From: Paramuribaculum sp.
GTDB lineage: Bacteria > Bacteroidota > Bacteroidia > Bacteroidales > Muribaculaceae
Direction: 5' to 3'
Assembly (NCBI GenBank): GCA_029051835.1
Contig: JAIDKJ010000289.1
Location: 1 to 14,408 of the forward strand
Length of the DNA stretch: 14,408 bases
The position numbers were made by a program, and so were the translations under genes. How positions within the stretch are numbered: position 1 is the first letter of the stretch; every line of letters begins with the position of its first letter. Shown here piece by piece: positions 1-7,841 of the stretch. Below the pieces are notes generated by a model. It saw nothing but the letters and a program-made list of their open reading frames with translations. It did no database searches and was not told the origin of the DNA.

Positions 1-2
1 CT

Positions 3-3000
3 CCCGAAATAGACGGCGCGATCCGCCGCTACACACTCTTCGCCCACTTCACCGGCGACGACGGATTACCGACCGTTGAAGCCATCCCGGGGCGTCTGGA
101 TGATTTTGTAGCCACCGTCAACAACTACGTGACACTCGGCCGCAAACCCAACAAGGATAAAAAAGTGGCAATCTTCTATTTCAAGGGTCCGGGGCAGAGT
201 GCTATGGTGGCTTCGGGCATGGATGTGGCACCCTCGCTCTACAATCTGCTCACCAGGCTCCGACAGGAGGGATACAATGTCGACGGACTGCCGGCCGACG
301 CCGCATCGCTCGAAAAACTCATTGCAGCCAACGGCCGTGTGTTCAACGAATACGCCAAAGGGGCGCAGGCCGACTTCGTTCGCCGCAACAATCCACAGCT
401 GATCAGCCGCGAGGATTACGACTCCTGGTGCGGCAAAGCCTTCTCCGCCGAAATGCGTGAGGATATCGATGCCGTCGACGGCGAATTTCCCGGCCACGGA
501 CTCAAGGACGACAGCGGCAATCTGGCTCTCGCACGCCTGCAGTTAGGCAATATCGTGCTGATACCGCAGACTGCGGCCGGACTGGGAAGTGACGACTTCA
601 AGAACGTGCATGGCACCGACGCCGCACCTCCCCACAACTATGTGGCCGCCTACCTATGGGCGCGCTACGGGTTCGGCGCCGACGCTCTGATGCATTTCGG
701 CGCGCACGGCTCGCTTGAATTCACTCCACGCAAACAGGCCGCCCTCGGAAGCGACGACTGGCCCGACCGCCTTGTGGGCACGATGCCCCACATCTATGTC
801 TACTCGACATCCAACGTCGGAGAGGCAATGATAGCCAAACGCCGCTCCTATGCCGGCATTGTCAACTATCTCACTCCTCCGTTCATGGAGAGCGAGGTCA
901 GGGGCATATACAAGAATCTGACCGACGCAATCAACGACTATAACCGCGCACGTACACAGGCCGACTCGCTCCGCGCCTCGCGCCTCGTCAGACAATACAC
1001 GCTCAACCTCGGCATACACCGCGAACTGCGCATAGACAGCACCGCCCGGTGGACTCCCGACGACATTGCACGTATAGAAAATTTCGCCGAAGAGCTCGCC
1101 AACGAGAAAATAACCGGCGCTCTCTACGTAATGGGACAACCCTACTCCGAGCGACACATAGCCTCTACCGTCGAAGCCATGGCCGTCGATCCGATAGCCT
1201 ACAGCCTCAAAAAACTGCGCGGCGGCGATCTGAAGGAGTGGCGACGCAAAGCGCTCGACCTTGTCAGATCAGGCGCGCCGGCCGACGACGCCGCGATATG
1301 CCGTCTGACCGGACTCACGGCCTACGACATCGACAGCGCGCAAAACATACTCAATGCCATGGAAGGATCCCGCGACATGCTCTCGCGCATGATGGTGATG
1401 GGTGCCATGATGCAGCCGAAGCCTCAGGCCGTATCAAAGATTTCGGAACGCCCTGCCACACGCAAAACCCACGGGATGATCCCCGGCATGTCGGCCGACA
1501 AAGCCATAGCCATGGCACGCAAAATGGGAGCCGACGATGAGGCCATCGAAAAGATGAAGGCCGCCATGCAGCGCAAGAGCGTCGCACCGGCAGCCGGGGG
1601 CAAAGCTTCTTCGGGACATCCGGGCCTGCAGCAGCCTGCGCTGACAGCCGACCAGATCGAATTTGCCACCGCCGTAGGAGAGGTGCGGCGCGCTCTCGGC
1701 AACATCAGCCGTTACCGGGCCGCCTTGACAGAAAGTCCGGCATCGGAACTGGCATCGATCGTCAACGCCCTCAACGGAGGATTCACCGCTCCGACATCGG
1801 GCGGCGATCCGGTGCTCAATCCCGACATTTTGCCTACGGGGCGCAACATGTTTGCCGTCAACGCCGAAGAAACACCATCGGCCGTCGCATGGGAGAAAGG
1901 CAAAGATCTTGCCGAAGGCACTATAGCCATGTATCGCAAAGCCCACCGCGATTCTATCCCCCGCAAGGTGAGCTATACGCTCTGGAGCAGCGAATTTATC
2001 GAAACCGAGGGTGCCACGATAGCCCAGATACTGTATATGCTCGGAGTGGAACCGGTGCGCGATCCGTTCGGCCGCGTCACCGATCTGCGGCTGATCCCGT
2101 CGGAGGAGCTGGGACGCCCGCGCATCGACGTGGTGGTGCAGACCTCCGGGCAGCTCCGCGATCTGGCAGCCTCACGTCTGTTCCTTATCAGCCGCGCCGT
2201 CAAGATGGCTGCTGCCGCCGATGACGACAAATACCCCAACTATGTGGCCGAAGGCGTCGTGGAGTCGGAGCGCCACCTCGTTGACCGCGGCGTGTCGCCC
2301 AAGGAGGCGCGGAGCCTGTCGACATCGCGAGTGTTCGGAGGCGTGGGCGGCAATTACGGCACCGGAATACAAAGCATGGTAGAGGCCGGCGACCGCTGGG
2401 ACGACGCATCGGAGATTGCAGCCGCCTACATCCGCAACATGGGCGCTGATTACGGCAGCGAGGAGTCGTGGGAACAGATGCGCGAATACGCGTTCGAGGC
2501 GGCGCTGACCAACACCGACGCCGTAGTGCAGCCACGCCAAAGCAATACATGGGGGGCGCTGAGCCTCGACCATGTATATGAGTTCATGGGAGGAATGAAC
2601 CTCGCAGTGCGCAATGTCACCGGCAAAGAGCCTGAAGCCTACCTGAGCGACTACCGCAACCGCAACAATGTCAGGATGCAGGAAATCAAAGAAGCCATCG
2701 GAGTGGAGAGCCGAACCACCATACTCAATCCGGCCTACATAAAGGAAAAGATGAAGGGCGGATCGGGCGACGCCGCCGCAATAGCACAGACCGTCACCAA
2801 CACCTACGGATGGAACGTGATGAAACCGGATGCGATCGATGACGAGCTGTGGGACGGCATTTACGACACCTACGTGGCCGACAAGAACCATCTCGGAGTG
2901 AAAGACTTCTTCCGCACCGCCAATCCGGCCGCGATTCAGGAGATGACCGCCGTAATGCTTGAAACGGTGCGCAAAGGCCTGTGGGACGCATCGCCAGAGC

Positions 3001-3332
3001 AAATCGAGGCTATGGCCACGCTCCATACGGCCACCGTAGAGGAGTTCGGAGCCGCCTGCACCGGTTTTGTCTGCGACAACGCCAAGCTGCGCGACTTCAT
3101 ATCGTCGAAAGTGCCGCAACGGACAGCCGCCGCCTACAACGAGGCAGTGGCCACGGCAAGAGCGGAGAACATTGCAGCCGACAACAACTCCATGGTGATG
3201 AAGCGCGAGGAACTCAACCGCACCGAAACTGTCACCAACCGCATCAACGGAGCTATTGTGGCCGCAGTGGTGACCGCCGCGATCGTCGGACTGCTACTGC
3301 TCATACGCCGGCGCCGCAAACATCACCAATAA
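3..3332 (+). CDS. hmuS: CobN/HmuS-family tetrapyrrole chelatase, 5' end cut by window edge
   Basis: The frame is open from base 3, so the gene enters from the left; the GTG at 129 is internal and not a start. About 1,109 residues are visible. The first codons read PEIDGAIRRYTLFAHF, and near 690-880 lies a CobN-type block (FGAHGSLEFTPRKQ, then VGTMPHIYVYSTSNVGEAM), which identify the CobN/magnesium-chelatase H superfamily. The C-terminus carries one hydrophobic span (about 3257-3306) followed by RRRRKHH, suggesting a membrane anchor with a cytoplasmic tail. The downstream genes match hmuT, hmuU and hmuV of the Porphyromonas/Bacteroides hmuYRSTUV operon, where HmuS is reported to remove iron from haem anaerobically; cobalt chelation for cobalamin uptake is the alternative. 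A methionine-rich linker occupies 1359-1568. No CobS/CobT-type ATPase lies next to it. Confidence 0.85.
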   Translation, partial: PEIDGAIRRYTLFAHFTGDDGLPTVEAIPGRLDDFVATVNNYVTLGRKPNKDKKVAIFYFKGPGQSAMVASGMDVAPSLYNLLTRLRQEGYNVDGLPADAASLEKLIAANGRVFNEYAKGAQADFVRRNNPQLISREDYDSWCGKAFSAEMREDIDAVDGEFPGHGLKDDSGNLALARLQLGNIVLIPQTAAGLGSDDFKNVHGTDAAPPHNYVAAYLWARYGFGADALMHFGAHGSLEFTPRKQAALGSDDWPDRLVGTMPHIYVYSTSNVGEAMIAKRRSYAGIVNYLTPPFMESEVRGIYKNLTDAINDYNRARTQADSLRASRLVRQYTLNLGIHRELRIDSTARWTPDDIARIENFAEELANEKITGALYVMGQPYSERHIASTVEAMAVDPIAYSLKKLRGGDLKEWRRKALDLVRSGAPADDAAICRLTGLTAYDIDSAQNILNAMEGSRDMLSRMMVMGAMMQPKPQAVSKISERPATRKTHGMIPGMSADKAIAMARKMGADDEAIEKMKAAMQRKSVAPAAGGKASSGHPGLQQPALTADQIEFATAVGEVRRALGNISRYRAALTESPASELASIVNALNGGFTAPTSGGDPVLNPDILPTGRNMFAVNAEETPSAVAWEKGKDLAEGTIAMYRKAHRDSIPRKVSYTLWSSEFIETEGATIAQILYMLGVEPVRDPFGRVTDLRLIPSEELGRPRIDVVVQTSGQLRDLAASRLFLISRAVKMAAAADDDKYPNYVAEGVVESERHLVDRGVSPKEARSLSTSRVFGGVGGNYGTGIQSMVEAGDRWDDASEIAAAYIRNMGADYGSEESWEQMREYAFEAALTNTDAVVQPRQSNTWGALSLDHVYEFMGGMNLAVRNVTGKEPEAYLSDYRNRNNVRMQEIKEAIGVESRTTILNPAYIKEKMKGGSGDAAAIAQTVTNTYGWNVMKPDAIDDELWDGIYDTYVADKNHLGVKDFFRTANPAAIQEMTAVMLETVRKGLWDASPEQIEAMATLHTATVEEFGAACTGFVCDNAKLRDFISSKVPQRTAAAYNEAVATARAENIAADNNSMVMKREELNRTETVTNRINGAIVAAVVTAAIVGLLLLIRRRRKHHQ

Positions 3333-3360
3333 TAAACCAAACCGACTAATACGACCTGTC

Positions 3361-4059
3361 ATGGAAACAGTGGTAATGATTATAATGGCACTGGTCATCT
3401 TCAGCTTCGTGCTGAAGATGGCCGGACATGGATGGACCGGCCGGATCATCACCTGCGCCGTCACGGCGATATTTATCGTACTGACCTACGAGGCCGCAGC
3501 CGGACAGTCGAAAACGCTGATTGCCGACTGGCTTTCGCAACCCGACCTGATGCTCGATCTCTCGGTATGGCTCACGATCGATGTGGCATTTCAGACCGGC
3601 TACTGCATACTGGCGGCAAAATCGCTGGCCTCACCGCCATCGACACGCCGTGGAGCCGTGGCGCTGGCGATATGCCGCTACGTGCCAGGCCTCCTCGTAT
3701 TCCCGGTGTTGTTCGCCATTCTTACCGAACTGATCTTCTCACTGCCGGGCACGGACTTCGCCACCATAGCGTGGAGCCTCGCCGCAGCACTTCTCGTCGC
3801 GGGGCCGATTATGGCCTATGGCCTGCGTCAGCTCGTGCCCGAAACAGATATCAGGCTTGAACTGCTCTTCATGGTCAACATGATGATCGCCGCCCTTGGG
3901 GTTGTGGCCACTGTCAACGGCCGCACGGCCGCCGCCGGCACCAACCGGGTGGAATGGGACGCCCTCGCCGGAGTGGCCGCGATACTGGCCGCAGGCGCTG
4001 CGGCAGGCATCGCTTACAACCGATTTCAGACAAAACGACAAATATCAAAAATAAAATGA
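3361..4059 (+). CDS. hmuT: Polytopic membrane protein of the hmu-type cluster (HmuT-like)
   Basis: A 232-residue protein with roughly seven hydrophobic spans, at about residues 3-18, 27-45, 66-88, 107-127, 136-154, 166-184 and 200-218. The C-terminus is basic (RFQTKRQISKIK). I see no catalytic motif. It starts 28 bases after the chelatase stop, and its own TGA (4057-4059) overlaps the ATG of the next gene (4056-4058), so the genes are surely co-transcribed and probably translationally coupled. The name rests on position: a membrane protein of this size sits between the chelatase-like hmuS and the ExbB-like hmuU in Porphyromonas gingivalis. Its role is unknown; an inner-membrane partner of the chelatase or of the proton channel is plausible inference. 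Confidence 0.75.
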   Translation: METVVMIIMALVIFSFVLKMAGHGWTGRIITCAVTAIFIVLTYEAAAGQSKTLIADWLSQPDLMLDLSVWLTIDVAFQTGYCILAAKSLASPPSTRRGAVALAICRYVPGLLVFPVLFAILTELIFSLPGTDFATIAWSLAAALLVAGPIMAYGLRQLVPETDIRLELLFMVNMMIAALGVVATVNGRTAAAGTNRVEWDALAGVAAILAAGAAAGIAYNRFQTKRQISKIK

Positions 4060-4661
4060 ACGTAATCTCCAACATCCTCTACTGGATCTCCACCGGACTG
4101 CTCGTGCCGGTGATCGTGCTCCTCATCTTCTTTTTCATCCGTTCGATAATACTTATCGGAGCCTTTTTCGGACAGTATCTCAACGACAGACGCCACACCA
4201 CACCGTTCTGCGGACAGATCCGCAAGCTCGACCGGGCATCACTCCCCGAATTCAAGGCATCGCTCCCCGAACGTCCCGAGTCGGCTGTGGCCGCCTATGC
4301 ATCAAGGATTATTGCCGAAGCAGGCAACGATCCGAAAATCGACATGCTACTGTCGGAATATGAGATCGAAGCCGACAAAAACATCTCCACATCCAAGATG
4401 CTCACCAAAATGGGCCCGATACTCGGACTTATGGGCACTCTGATACCGATGGGACCGGCTCTTGTAGGACTCGCATCGGGCGACATCGCCTCGATGGCCT
4501 ACAACATGCAGGTGGCCTTTGCCACAACGGTCGTAGGCCTCGTTGTGAGCGCAATCGGATTTCTCACCCAGCAAGCCAAGGAACGGTGGGCAGTCAGAAA
4601 CCTCGCCATACTCGAATATCTTGCCGATATAGTCAGACAACCTCAGACCGACAGACAATGA
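4056..4661 (+). CDS. hmuU: MotA/TolQ/ExbB-family proton channel protein (HmuU-like)
   Basis: A 201-residue protein starting at the ATG that overlaps the preceding stop (ATGA); the frame is open further upstream but that part lies inside the previous gene. An N-terminal hydrophobic span (about residues 9-36) is followed by a soluble stretch. A second membrane block (about 115-180) contains the ExbB/TolQ-like segment MLTKMGPILGLMGTLIPMG and then AFATTVVGLVVSAIGFL. This family forms the pentameric stator of proton-driven complexes such as ExbBD, TolQR and MotAB. Together with the ExbD-like next gene it would form a dedicated motor or channel for the chelatase/haem system, probably acting in the inner membrane. 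Its TGA overlaps the next ATG. Confidence 0.85.
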   Translation: MNVISNILYWISTGLLVPVIVLLIFFFIRSIILIGAFFGQYLNDRRHTTPFCGQIRKLDRASLPEFKASLPERPESAVAAYASRIIAEAGNDPKIDMLLSEYEIEADKNISTSKMLTKMGPILGLMGTLIPMGPALVGLASGDIASMAYNMQVAFATTVVGLVVSAIGFLTQQAKERWAVRNLAILEYLADIVRQPQTDRQ

Positions 4662-4990
4662 GAAGCCGCCGACACTCGCTGCTGCGACGCAGCGACGACA
4701 ACGACCCGATGAGCGTTGTCAGCAACCTTTTTGACGTAGCCATGGTGTTTGCCGTGGCGCTTATGGTAGCGCTCGTCAGCCGCTACAACATGACCGAGAT
4801 GTTCTCGCAAGAGGATTTCACCATGGTGAAGAACCCCGGCAAGGAAAATATGGAGATCATCACCAAAGAGGGCGAGAAAATCAACCGCTACACCCCCTCC
4901 GACGACACTGACCCCTCCTCGCCCAAAGGGAAACGTGTTGGAGTGGCCTACGAGCTTGAACACGGCGACATAATCTACGTACCCGAGTAA
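4658..4990 (+). CDS. hmuV: DUF2149-type ExbD-like small membrane protein (HmuV-like)
   Basis: A 110-residue protein whose ATG (4658-4660) overlaps the stop of the ExbB-like gene. The order is a basic N-terminus (MRSRRHSLLRR), an acidic DDNDPM stretch, one transmembrane helix (SVVSNLFDVAMVFAVALMVAL, residues 19-39) and a soluble C-terminal domain. Asp26 lies at the start of the helix, like the protonatable Asp of ExbD (Asp25 in E. coli) and TolR. The DPMS-NLFDV pattern is what I know from the DUF2149 family, which follows MotA/TolQ/ExbB genes beside CobN-like genes in Bacteroidetes and methanogens. It is probably the second subunit of the proton channel. A 68-bp gap then separates it from a convergent gene; I see no clear terminator there. 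Confidence 0.8.
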   Translation: MRSRRHSLLRRSDDNDPMSVVSNLFDVAMVFAVALMVALVSRYNMTEMFSQEDFTMVKNPGKENMEIITKEGEKINRYTPSDDTDPSSPKGKRVGVAYELEHGDIIYVPE

Positions 4991-5058
4991 CACCCGGTCG
5001 ACGCCACCCTCTGTCCGACAAGCTGCTCGGTCATCCTCAACATTGATTTCATTGAGTT

Positions 5059-5589
5059 TCACTTGATCGGCGAGGAGCAGTACTGGCGTCGGCCGCAGCA
5101 GGGACAATGCTCGCCGCGCCATACACTGTCGAACTGCTCCGATGCTGACTCCACCAGAGCCGGGTCATCGGTCAGAATACCGCATTCGAAATTGCGCCTG
5201 TGGCCGCTCTTCATGCCAATGCCCGCACCGGTGAGGTTGGCCGATCCGATATAGGCTGACTCGAAATCAAACACAAGCATCTTGAAATGGACGCGCGAGC
5301 ATAACATGATCTCCAGTCCAGTACGCAATATCGGATAGCGGTCAAAGTCCTGACGGAAGGCAGGTCCCGGCTCCTTTGCATATATCATACGGATCTCCAC
5401 ACCGCGATATATCAGATCAGAGAGCACCTTAAGCAACGGCACCGCCTGCGATCCGCTCTTCACATATACGTCCTTGATGTCGGCTGTGCCTATCCATAGT
5501 TGCCGTCGCACGCCCGACACCCTTGACAAGACTTCACTGTAATGCTCTTCGCCTGAAACGAACTTCACGAATGGCTGTCGGTCACACAT
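5059..5589 (-). CDS. Phospholipase-D-superfamily protein with a single HKD motif and C-terminal Cys cluster
   Basis: A 176-residue protein. The HKD motif is complete: His101-x-Lys103-x4-Asp108, followed by IGSANLTGAG with Gly115, Ser116 and Asn118. Only one HKD is present, as in Nuc and BfiI-type enzymes that dimerise to build one active site, so a phosphodiesterase or nuclease is more likely than a phospholipase. The tail contains Cys162, Cys164, Cys165 and Cys171 in a CPCCGRRQYC segment, which could bind zinc and contact nucleic acid. There is no signal peptide, so it should be cytoplasmic. It is the last gene of a leftward unit after the WYL regulator and the exonuclease, 50 bp downstream of the latter. 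The substrate is unknown. Confidence 0.85.
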   Translation of the reverse strand: MCDRQPFVKFVSGEEHYSEVLSRVSGVRRQLWIGTADIKDVYVKSGSQAVPLLKVLSDLIYRGVEIRMIYAKEPGPAFRQDFDRYPILRTGLEIMLCSRVHFKMLVFDFESAYIGSANLTGAGIGMKSGHRRNFECGILTDDPALVESASEQFDSVWRGEHCPCCGRRQYCSSPIK

Positions 5590-5639
5590 ATCCGGTCGGT
5601 AAATTGATTACTTGGTTCCATCAGAATGCATGGCATTTT

Positions 5640-6191
5640 TCACAACAGCCTCAAGGCTATGGCGGCACACGCCTCGGCATCGGCAAGCGCGTGGTGATGG
5701 TCGGTCAGGTCGTAGCCGCAGGCAGCGGCCGAAAGGTGAAGACAGTGGCTCGGCAGATCCAGACAACGGCGCGAAGCGGCCAGAGTGCAATGAAACTCAT
5801 AGCCGGGATATTCCATACCGTACTCCTCGAAGACAGCCTTCAGACAGCTCTCGTCGAAGGGGCGGTTGTGCGCCACCAGCGGCAGACCGCTGATCTTGCC
5901 GGCCACCTGTGCCCATACTTCGGGGAATGTGGGCTGGGAGTCGGTGTCACGTCGGGTAAGGCCGTGCACATCGGTCGTCCAGTCGGTATAGTAGTTCGGA
6001 ACCGGACGGATCAGGCTATAGAACCGATCGACGATCTCACCGCCGCGCACTACCACCACGCCGACGCTGCACACGCTCGAACGCCGCCCGTTGGCCGTTT
6101 CGAAATCTATCGCAGCAAAATTGCCGTTCAGACGTGTACCGCCCATTCCTGCCCGACTGCTGCCGGGCGTAAGTTCATCAAACTCCTGCAT
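5640..6191 (-). CDS. DEDDh-family 3'-5' exonuclease
   Basis: A 183-residue protein from the ATG at 6191; a TTG two codons upstream overlaps the stop of the WYL gene and is less likely. All DEDDh exonuclease motifs are visible: AAIDFET (Asp29, Glu31), AHNRPFDE (Asp113) and HALADAEA (His167, Asp171). This is the fold of DNA polymerase III epsilon, RNase T and oligoribonuclease, which remove nucleotides from 3' ends with two metal ions. The protein is a stand-alone nuclease domain with about 25 extra N-terminal residues. ATG follows the WYL stop after only two bases, so the two are co-transcribed. Whether it acts on DNA or RNA cannot be told from sequence; RNA is plausible given the RNA-repair neighbours. 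Confidence 0.85.
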   Translation of the reverse strand: MQEFDELTPGSSRAGMGGTRLNGNFAAIDFETANGRRSSVCSVGVVVVRGGEIVDRFYSLIRPVPNYYTDWTTDVHGLTRRDTDSQPTFPEVWAQVAGKISGLPLVAHNRPFDESCLKAVFEEYGMEYPGYEFHCTLAASRRCLDLPSHCLHLSAAACGYDLTDHHHALADAEACAAIALRLL

Positions 6192-6193
6192 TT

Positions 6194-7096
6194 TCAATCA
6201 TTTTTGTATAGTTCGTACATTTCCGACACCCATCCCTTCATAGTCCGGCGCAATTCGGGCGGAGAGATCACTTCTATCATAGCCCCTGCCTGCAGAAGCT
6301 TCATGACGAAATCGTAGGTCGGAGAGAGATACAGTTCAAAATCGGCATACTCGCCGCAGTCCTCTATCAGTGTCTGGCTGTGATGGAGCGGCAGGGATTG
6401 CAGATAATGCTTATGCTCCTCGTTGGCCCGCACCACTATACGCCTCGGCTCTTCGTCATAGCCGATCACCACGCCATAGCATGTCAGAAAAAACTCGTCG
6501 GCCGAAAAATCCTTCGGCATAGTGAACCGTTCGGCCAGCGGCACCACCGCCTCAAGACGGTCAAGACCATATATCCTGATCTCGTCGCGATTGTTGCGAC
6601 CCAGAAGATACCAGCGGTTTTCAAACAGTTTCAGGCAATAAGGCTCTACAGGGAAGGTATATCCATGCGGATTGCTGAACTGCCGGTAGGTGACCGACAC
6701 CACCCGGTTTTCCCTCATCGCCTCCATGATCGTGGTCAGATGAGCGCGGCCCGAAGGGATCTCGTCGACCACTATTCGATCCTTAATCGCAAGGTGCTCA
6801 CCGATGGTATTGCCCACGGCAAACGAATCGAGCATCCACTTCTTCAGCCGGTCGTCGTCGATATCCTCCGGATTGGATATATAGTAGAGATACCCGCCGG
6901 CTCGCTGACAGTCGATCTTGATGCTGAACTGATCGTCGATGGCCGCACGCCAGCGATTGAACGTGGCTCTGTGGAGAGGCTTTCCATCGCTGTAATCGAT
7001 AGCCCGCTCCCACTTGTCGGACAGATCCTTGTGGGTGATCTTTCCGGCCTGCCTGATCTTATCGATCAACCATGTATACTTCTGTAGTTGATTCAT
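6194..7096 (-). CDS. WYL-domain transcriptional regulator (first of two)
   Basis: A 300-residue protein from the ATG at 7096; a TTG eight codons upstream falls on the -7 box and is rejected. Residues 1-75 look like a winged helix-turn-helix (ITHKDLSDKWERA through HRATFNRWRAAIDDQF). The WYL core follows (RENRVVSVTYRQF, YCLKLFENRWYLLGR, IRIYGLDRLEAV), then a WCX-type C-terminal region (RIVVRANEE, and ending with LRRTMKGWVSEMYELY). WYL proteins sense a ligand, often nucleic acid or nucleotide, and control stress and defence genes. It heads the leftward unit with the exonuclease and PLD genes. Its own promoter carries an operator-like palindrome (7134-7154) related to those of the HAD and membrane-protein genes, so autoregulation is inferred. 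Confidence 0.9.
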   Translation of the reverse strand: MNQLQKYTWLIDKIRQAGKITHKDLSDKWERAIDYSDGKPLHRATFNRWRAAIDDQFSIKIDCQRAGGYLYYISNPEDIDDDRLKKWMLDSFAVGNTIGEHLAIKDRIVVDEIPSGRAHLTTIMEAMRENRVVSVTYRQFSNPHGYTFPVEPYCLKLFENRWYLLGRNNRDEIRIYGLDRLEAVVPLAERFTMPKDFSADEFFLTCYGVVIGYDEEPRRIVVRANEEHKHYLQSLPLHHSQTLIEDCGEYADFELYLSPTYDFVMKLLQAGAMIEVISPPELRRTMKGWVSEMYELYKND

Positions 7097-7117
7097 ACCT
7101 GTTTGTTTTTTCAGCAG

Positions 7118-7154
7118 CAAAATTAATCGTTTCCTGTATCATTTCGCGAGTCAT
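7118..7154 (-). promoter_or_regulatory. Promoter and operator-like site of the first WYL gene
   Basis: On the minus strand a perfect Bacteroidetes -7 box TAATTTTG (7125-7118) lies 21 bases before the ATG, giving a leader of about 15 bases. Exactly 8 bp upstream of the box lies a 21-bp site (7134-7154): distal arm ATGACTCG, spacer CGAAA, proximal arm TGATACAG. Each arm matches the perfect palindrome at 7843-7863 at 6 of 8 positions, and the spacer matches at 4 of 5. There is no clear TTG -33 element. A wider inverted repeat TTTCCTG (7130-7136) and CAGGAAA (7158-7164) flanks the site. Confidence 0.6.
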
Positions 7155-7215
7155 CTTCAGGAAATTTCTATCCTATACGAATCACCTTAAGATCGCCTTG
7201 CTTTATGTCCGGATG

Positions 7216-7253
7216 GAGAGGCTGCTGTCAGAGTGGCCCAGATGGTAGAATCC
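7216..7253 (+). repeat. Imperfect 38-nt repeat, copy 1
   Basis: Pairs without gaps with 11084-11121, sharing 27 of 38 positions. Conserved blocks are GAGAG, GTCAGAG and CAGATGG at identical spacing. It lies just past the 3' end of the HAD gene. Read on the minus strand both copies can be translated in the same register as similar peptides (GFYHLGHSDSSLSIR here, GSCHLNRSDYALSRR in copy 2), so this may be a remnant of a coding sequence or a dispersed element. The surrounding stretch 7126-7290 holds no convincing gene. Confidence 0.4.
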
Positions 7254-7290
7254 TTCACCATAACCCTCGGGCGACGACCCAGATGGACCA

Positions 7291-7764
7291 TTATGACACA
7301 ACCTCCTTGAGAATTTCAATTGCTTTCTGCGCATCGGACTCCGTAATGCCGACAATCGGATTGATTTCTACGTAGCGATCGTGCTGCGAGGGATGGAAGT
7401 CATCCAGATCATCAATTATCACGTGACCGGGACGGTCATGCTGATCGAGCCAGCACTCTATATCCTCGCCGCGCGATATATAGGTCGCTCCGCACGGAAG
7501 CGTGTCGACTATCTCTCCCGGCAGTCCGCGGACTGCCCACATCATGCGCAGACTGCCAACGCTGTGCAGGTAACGCCACGACGACGAAATCACAATCCCG
7601 GCGCCTGTAGAGTCGATTATCCTGCACAGATTTGCCACAGCACCAGGATCAAACAGCGGCCCCCATGCATCTTTGCCGGGCTTACGGTCTACGGCAAGCT
7701 GGGCCTGATACCGATCGGTGTTGAGCACACCGTCGAAGTCAAGAAAAACGATTGGTCTATTCAT
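7291..7764 (-). CDS. Small HAD-fold hydrolase, RNA-repair (SAK) type
   Basis: A 157-residue protein starting at ATG 7764. HAD motif I is FLDFDGVLN (Asp9, Asp11), motif II is IVISSSWR (Ser60-Ser62), and motif IV is VIIDDLDDF (Asp118, Asp119). The cap is short. The DFDGVLN plus SSSWR plus IIDDxDD pattern is what I associate with the HAD domain of 'Swiss army knife' RNA-repair proteins and phage polynucleotide phosphatases; such enzymes remove phosphates, for example from RNA ends. The specific family name is from memory. It is transcribed alone, between the WYL unit and a divergent membrane-protein gene. RtcB ligation needs 2',3'-cyclic or 3'-phosphate ends, so a phosphatase here could compete with or precondition ends; this is inference. 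Confidence 0.75.
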   Translation of the reverse strand: MNRPIVFLDFDGVLNTDRYQAQLAVDRKPGKDAWGPLFDPGAVANLCRIIDSTGAGIVISSSWRYLHSVGSLRMMWAVRGLPGEIVDTLPCGATYISRGEDIECWLDQHDRPGHVIIDDLDDFHPSQHDRYVEINPIVGITESDAQKAIEILKEVVS

Positions 7765-7779
7765 ATTTCATGTTTCATG

Positions 7780-7816
7780 CAAAATTACCCGACAGGTGTC
7801 CCAGTTCGTGATACAT
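7780..7816 (-). promoter_or_regulatory. Promoter and degenerate operator of the HAD gene
   Basis: The minus strand has a perfect -7 box TAATTTTG (7787-7780), 15 bases before the ATG. Exactly 8 bp upstream is a degenerate 21-bp site (7796-7816): distal arm ATGTATCA (7 of 8 matching the palindrome at 7843-7863), spacer CGAAC and proximal arm TGGGACAC (4 of 8). The proximal arm is weak, but the register is the same as in the WYL and membrane-protein promoters. Confidence 0.45.
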
Positions 7817-7841
7817 GTCGAAAAAATTTGCATATCGGCAA

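Noticed and set aside
129..131. GTG at 129 as start of the chelatase
   Set aside because: The frame is open and shows CobN-like sequence from base 3, so the gene is truncated by the window, not started there.
6192..6197. TTG start for the exonuclease overlapping the WYL stop
   Set aside because: An ATG two codons later is preferred and still gives tight coupling, with only two bases between the genes.
7097..7120. TTG start for the first WYL gene
   Set aside because: It coincides with the -7 box TAATTTTG, so it would lie upstream of the transcription start.
7210..7290. Frameshifted C-terminal extension of the HAD protein
   Set aside because: A +1 shift would add a short tail through the repeat, but the HAD motifs and fold are already complete and no slippery site is evident.
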